NCBI GenBank assembly: GCA_013289685.1
Contig: JABCZL010000020.1
Coordinates: 45,446 to 109,445 of the forward strand
Direction: 5' to 3'
Length of the DNA stretch: 64,000 bases
DNA from: Acidobacteriota bacterium
Lineage (GTDB): Bacteria; Acidobacteriota; Terriglobia; Terriglobales; Acidobacteriaceae
The notes under the pieces are model-generated. The model was not told the DNA's origin, ran no database searches, and saw nothing but the letters and a program-made list of their open reading frames with translations. The translations under genes were made by a program, and so were the position numbers. Below, in pieces: positions 63,186 through 64,000 of the stretch; positions within the stretch are counted from its first letter, which is position 1; each line of letters opens with the position of its first letter.

Positions 63186-63755
63186 CGAACGTTGCAGCGC
63201 CGCAAGGTCCGACGAGACCGCCTGTACTCTGCAAAAACATCACCAATCATCCAGTCCTCATCGCCTCTGATTGCGAAATCGCATATATATGTGGCCGGTC
63301 TGAGCGCTCGGAGCCTTCCGCTGCAGGTCGCGCACGAATCGCAGCTGCTCAGAGAGCACGATAGGCAAAGGCTAGGAAAACCCAAAAAAATGTTCCGATC
63401 AAACGCAAACGGAACCACGGGCGGAAAATCGTAGGCGGCAAGTGATTGGCGAAAAATCCCCATTTCACTCATCAAACACAAATCCACTTTCGTGAGTCGG
63501 GAGACATTTCCCCCGGAAAGTGTGCAATTTTGACCAGCTACTAGAACCCCGCAGCGGGTATTCTGCTCCTAGTTTCAATGAACGTAACACGGTCATGGGT
63601 TAGCGACTGTACGTCATTCGACCCTCACGACCGGTTCACACTCCGGCTGGACTCAACCTTGGTCCGGCCTCTTTTCTTGCCGACGCAAACCCGACTTGTT
63701 GATTCCCCCGTTCGCGGTGTACTGTCATGCGGAAGATGGCGGTCTGCCGCACGCC
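63186..63755. other. Gene-free stretch after the island
   Basis: 570 bases without a supported gene. It holds the right-hand copy of the AAATCCCCAT repeat at 63454-63472. Nothing else is recognised. Confidence 0.5.
63454..63472. repeat. Dispersed repeat, right of the island
   Basis: AAATCCCCATTTCACTCAT, matching 58956-58974 at 17 of 19 positions in the same orientation. Confidence 0.55.
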
Positions 63756-63783
63756 AAAAAGGCCGGCCCTTTAGGGGCAGGCC
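63756..63783 (-). terminator. Rho-independent terminator of the minus-strand edge gene
   Basis: On the minus strand, GGCCTGCCC and GGGCCGGCC pair with one mismatch around CTAAA, followed by TTTTT (63760-63756). It lies 22 bases after the stop of the edge gene. Confidence 0.75.
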
Positions 63784-63805
63784 AATGAACGGTCTTACAC
63801 AATCA

Positions 63806-64000
63806 CTACTTCGGGCAAATCTCGCTGACCATCTTCACCTCGGTGACGTTCAAATCGCCGTAGGCTTCTTTGCTGGCCGCTTTTTCCACCTGGCCTTCTT
63901 TCTTTTCTTCAGCTTTCGTTTCATGGGTGACTGTGCCGGTCGCGCTTACTTGATGGCCGATGTGCTCCTCAAGTTTGACGCTATCGCTGCGCAGGTCCCA
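63806..64000 (-). CDS. C-terminal part of a small exported-type protein (cut by window edge)
   Basis: 64 visible residues on the minus strand: WDLRSDSVKLEEHIGHQVSA, then TGTVTHETKAEEKKEGQVEK and LNVTEVKMVSEICPK before a TAG at 63808-63806. The pattern L-x-x-H-x-G-H-x-V-x-x-T-G-T-V followed by LxVxxVKMVSExC is that of small secreted acidobacterial proteins with an OB-like beta barrel, several of which are DUF-level families. The start lies beyond the window. A terminator follows directly. Function unknown. Confidence 0.65.
   Translation of the reverse strand, partial: WDLRSDSVKLEEHIGHQVSATGTVTHETKAEEKKEGQVEKAASKEAYGDLNVTEVKMVSEICPK

Noticed and set aside
46644..63610. GGTTAGCGACTGT at about 46645 and again at about 63599
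   Set aside because: Only 13 shared bases with no extension on either side; could be chance or part of a dispersed repeat, not enough to call att sites.

Overview
The window looks like a chromosomal segment of an Acidobacteriota bacterium, most likely class Terriglobia. The reasons are composition and gene content: three giant outer-membrane proteins that start with a carboxypeptidase-regulatory-like (CarboxypepD_reg) domain and end in an aromatic residue, PknB-type kinases fused to TPR or membrane modules, an ECF-sigma/kinase pair, a winged-helix/TPR regulator, two acidobacterial-type VWA proteins, and GC-rich dispersed intergenic repeats. No rRNA, tRNA, CRISPR array, insertion sequence or replication origin was recognised.

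Layout. 0-12.7 kb is mainly housekeeping: a cut-off gene end, cinA, thpR, plsY, gpsA, an exported YdjC/ChbG-like deacetylase, an HD-GYP sensor, an MFS exporter (minus), a zinc-ribbon Ser/Thr kinase with a polytopic C-terminus, ftsY and a small protein. 12.9-24.6 kb is accessory: an exported beta-helix protein, a decayed ECF sigma gene whose stop overlaps the start of a kinase-TPR protein, a tiny repeat-containing protein, a fragment of a 2-oxoacid:acceptor oxidoreductase gene next to a CBS-domain protein, a winged-helix/TPR protein and an FG-GAP repeat adhesin-like protein.

24.7-38.7 kb is the most coherent part: a sugar-use regulon. An outer-membrane receptor plus amidohydrolase, a minus-strand operon (DeoR regulator, DhnA-type class I aldolase, FGGY kinase, FucI-like isomerase) and a divergent permease plus GH36-like exported alpha-galactosidase. 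The promoter regions of the receptor and of the permease share a 49-nt gap-free element (37 identical positions) that carries TTGACA and an upstream candidate operator, so they are probably controlled together. The enzyme order isomerase, kinase, aldolase implies an aldose to ketose to ketose-phosphate to C3 + C3 type route, but the sugar cannot be named and the enzyme combination differs from the classical fucose pathway.

39-56.7 kb holds a di-haem oxidoreductase lipoprotein, an exported Nif3-like protein, a TonB-box-type energy transducer, a second and a third large receptor-like protein, several very small genes (zinc-finger-like, single-membrane-segment, YtxH), two VWA proteins and a PilZ-like gene broken by two compensating frameshifts. 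56.7-64 kb is a decayed region (TetR regulator, a kinase relic, a free-standing ClpX-type zinc finger) followed by a small island: an Ig-like domain protein, a relic of a second one, an 879-residue unrecognised protein with a long Gly/Ala-rich hydrophobic stretch, and a LysM/peptidoglycan-binding protein. Their domain style is that of cargo and accessory proteins of type VI-like contractile systems, although no structural gene of such a system lies in the window. The right edge cuts a minus-strand gene for a small exported-type protein.
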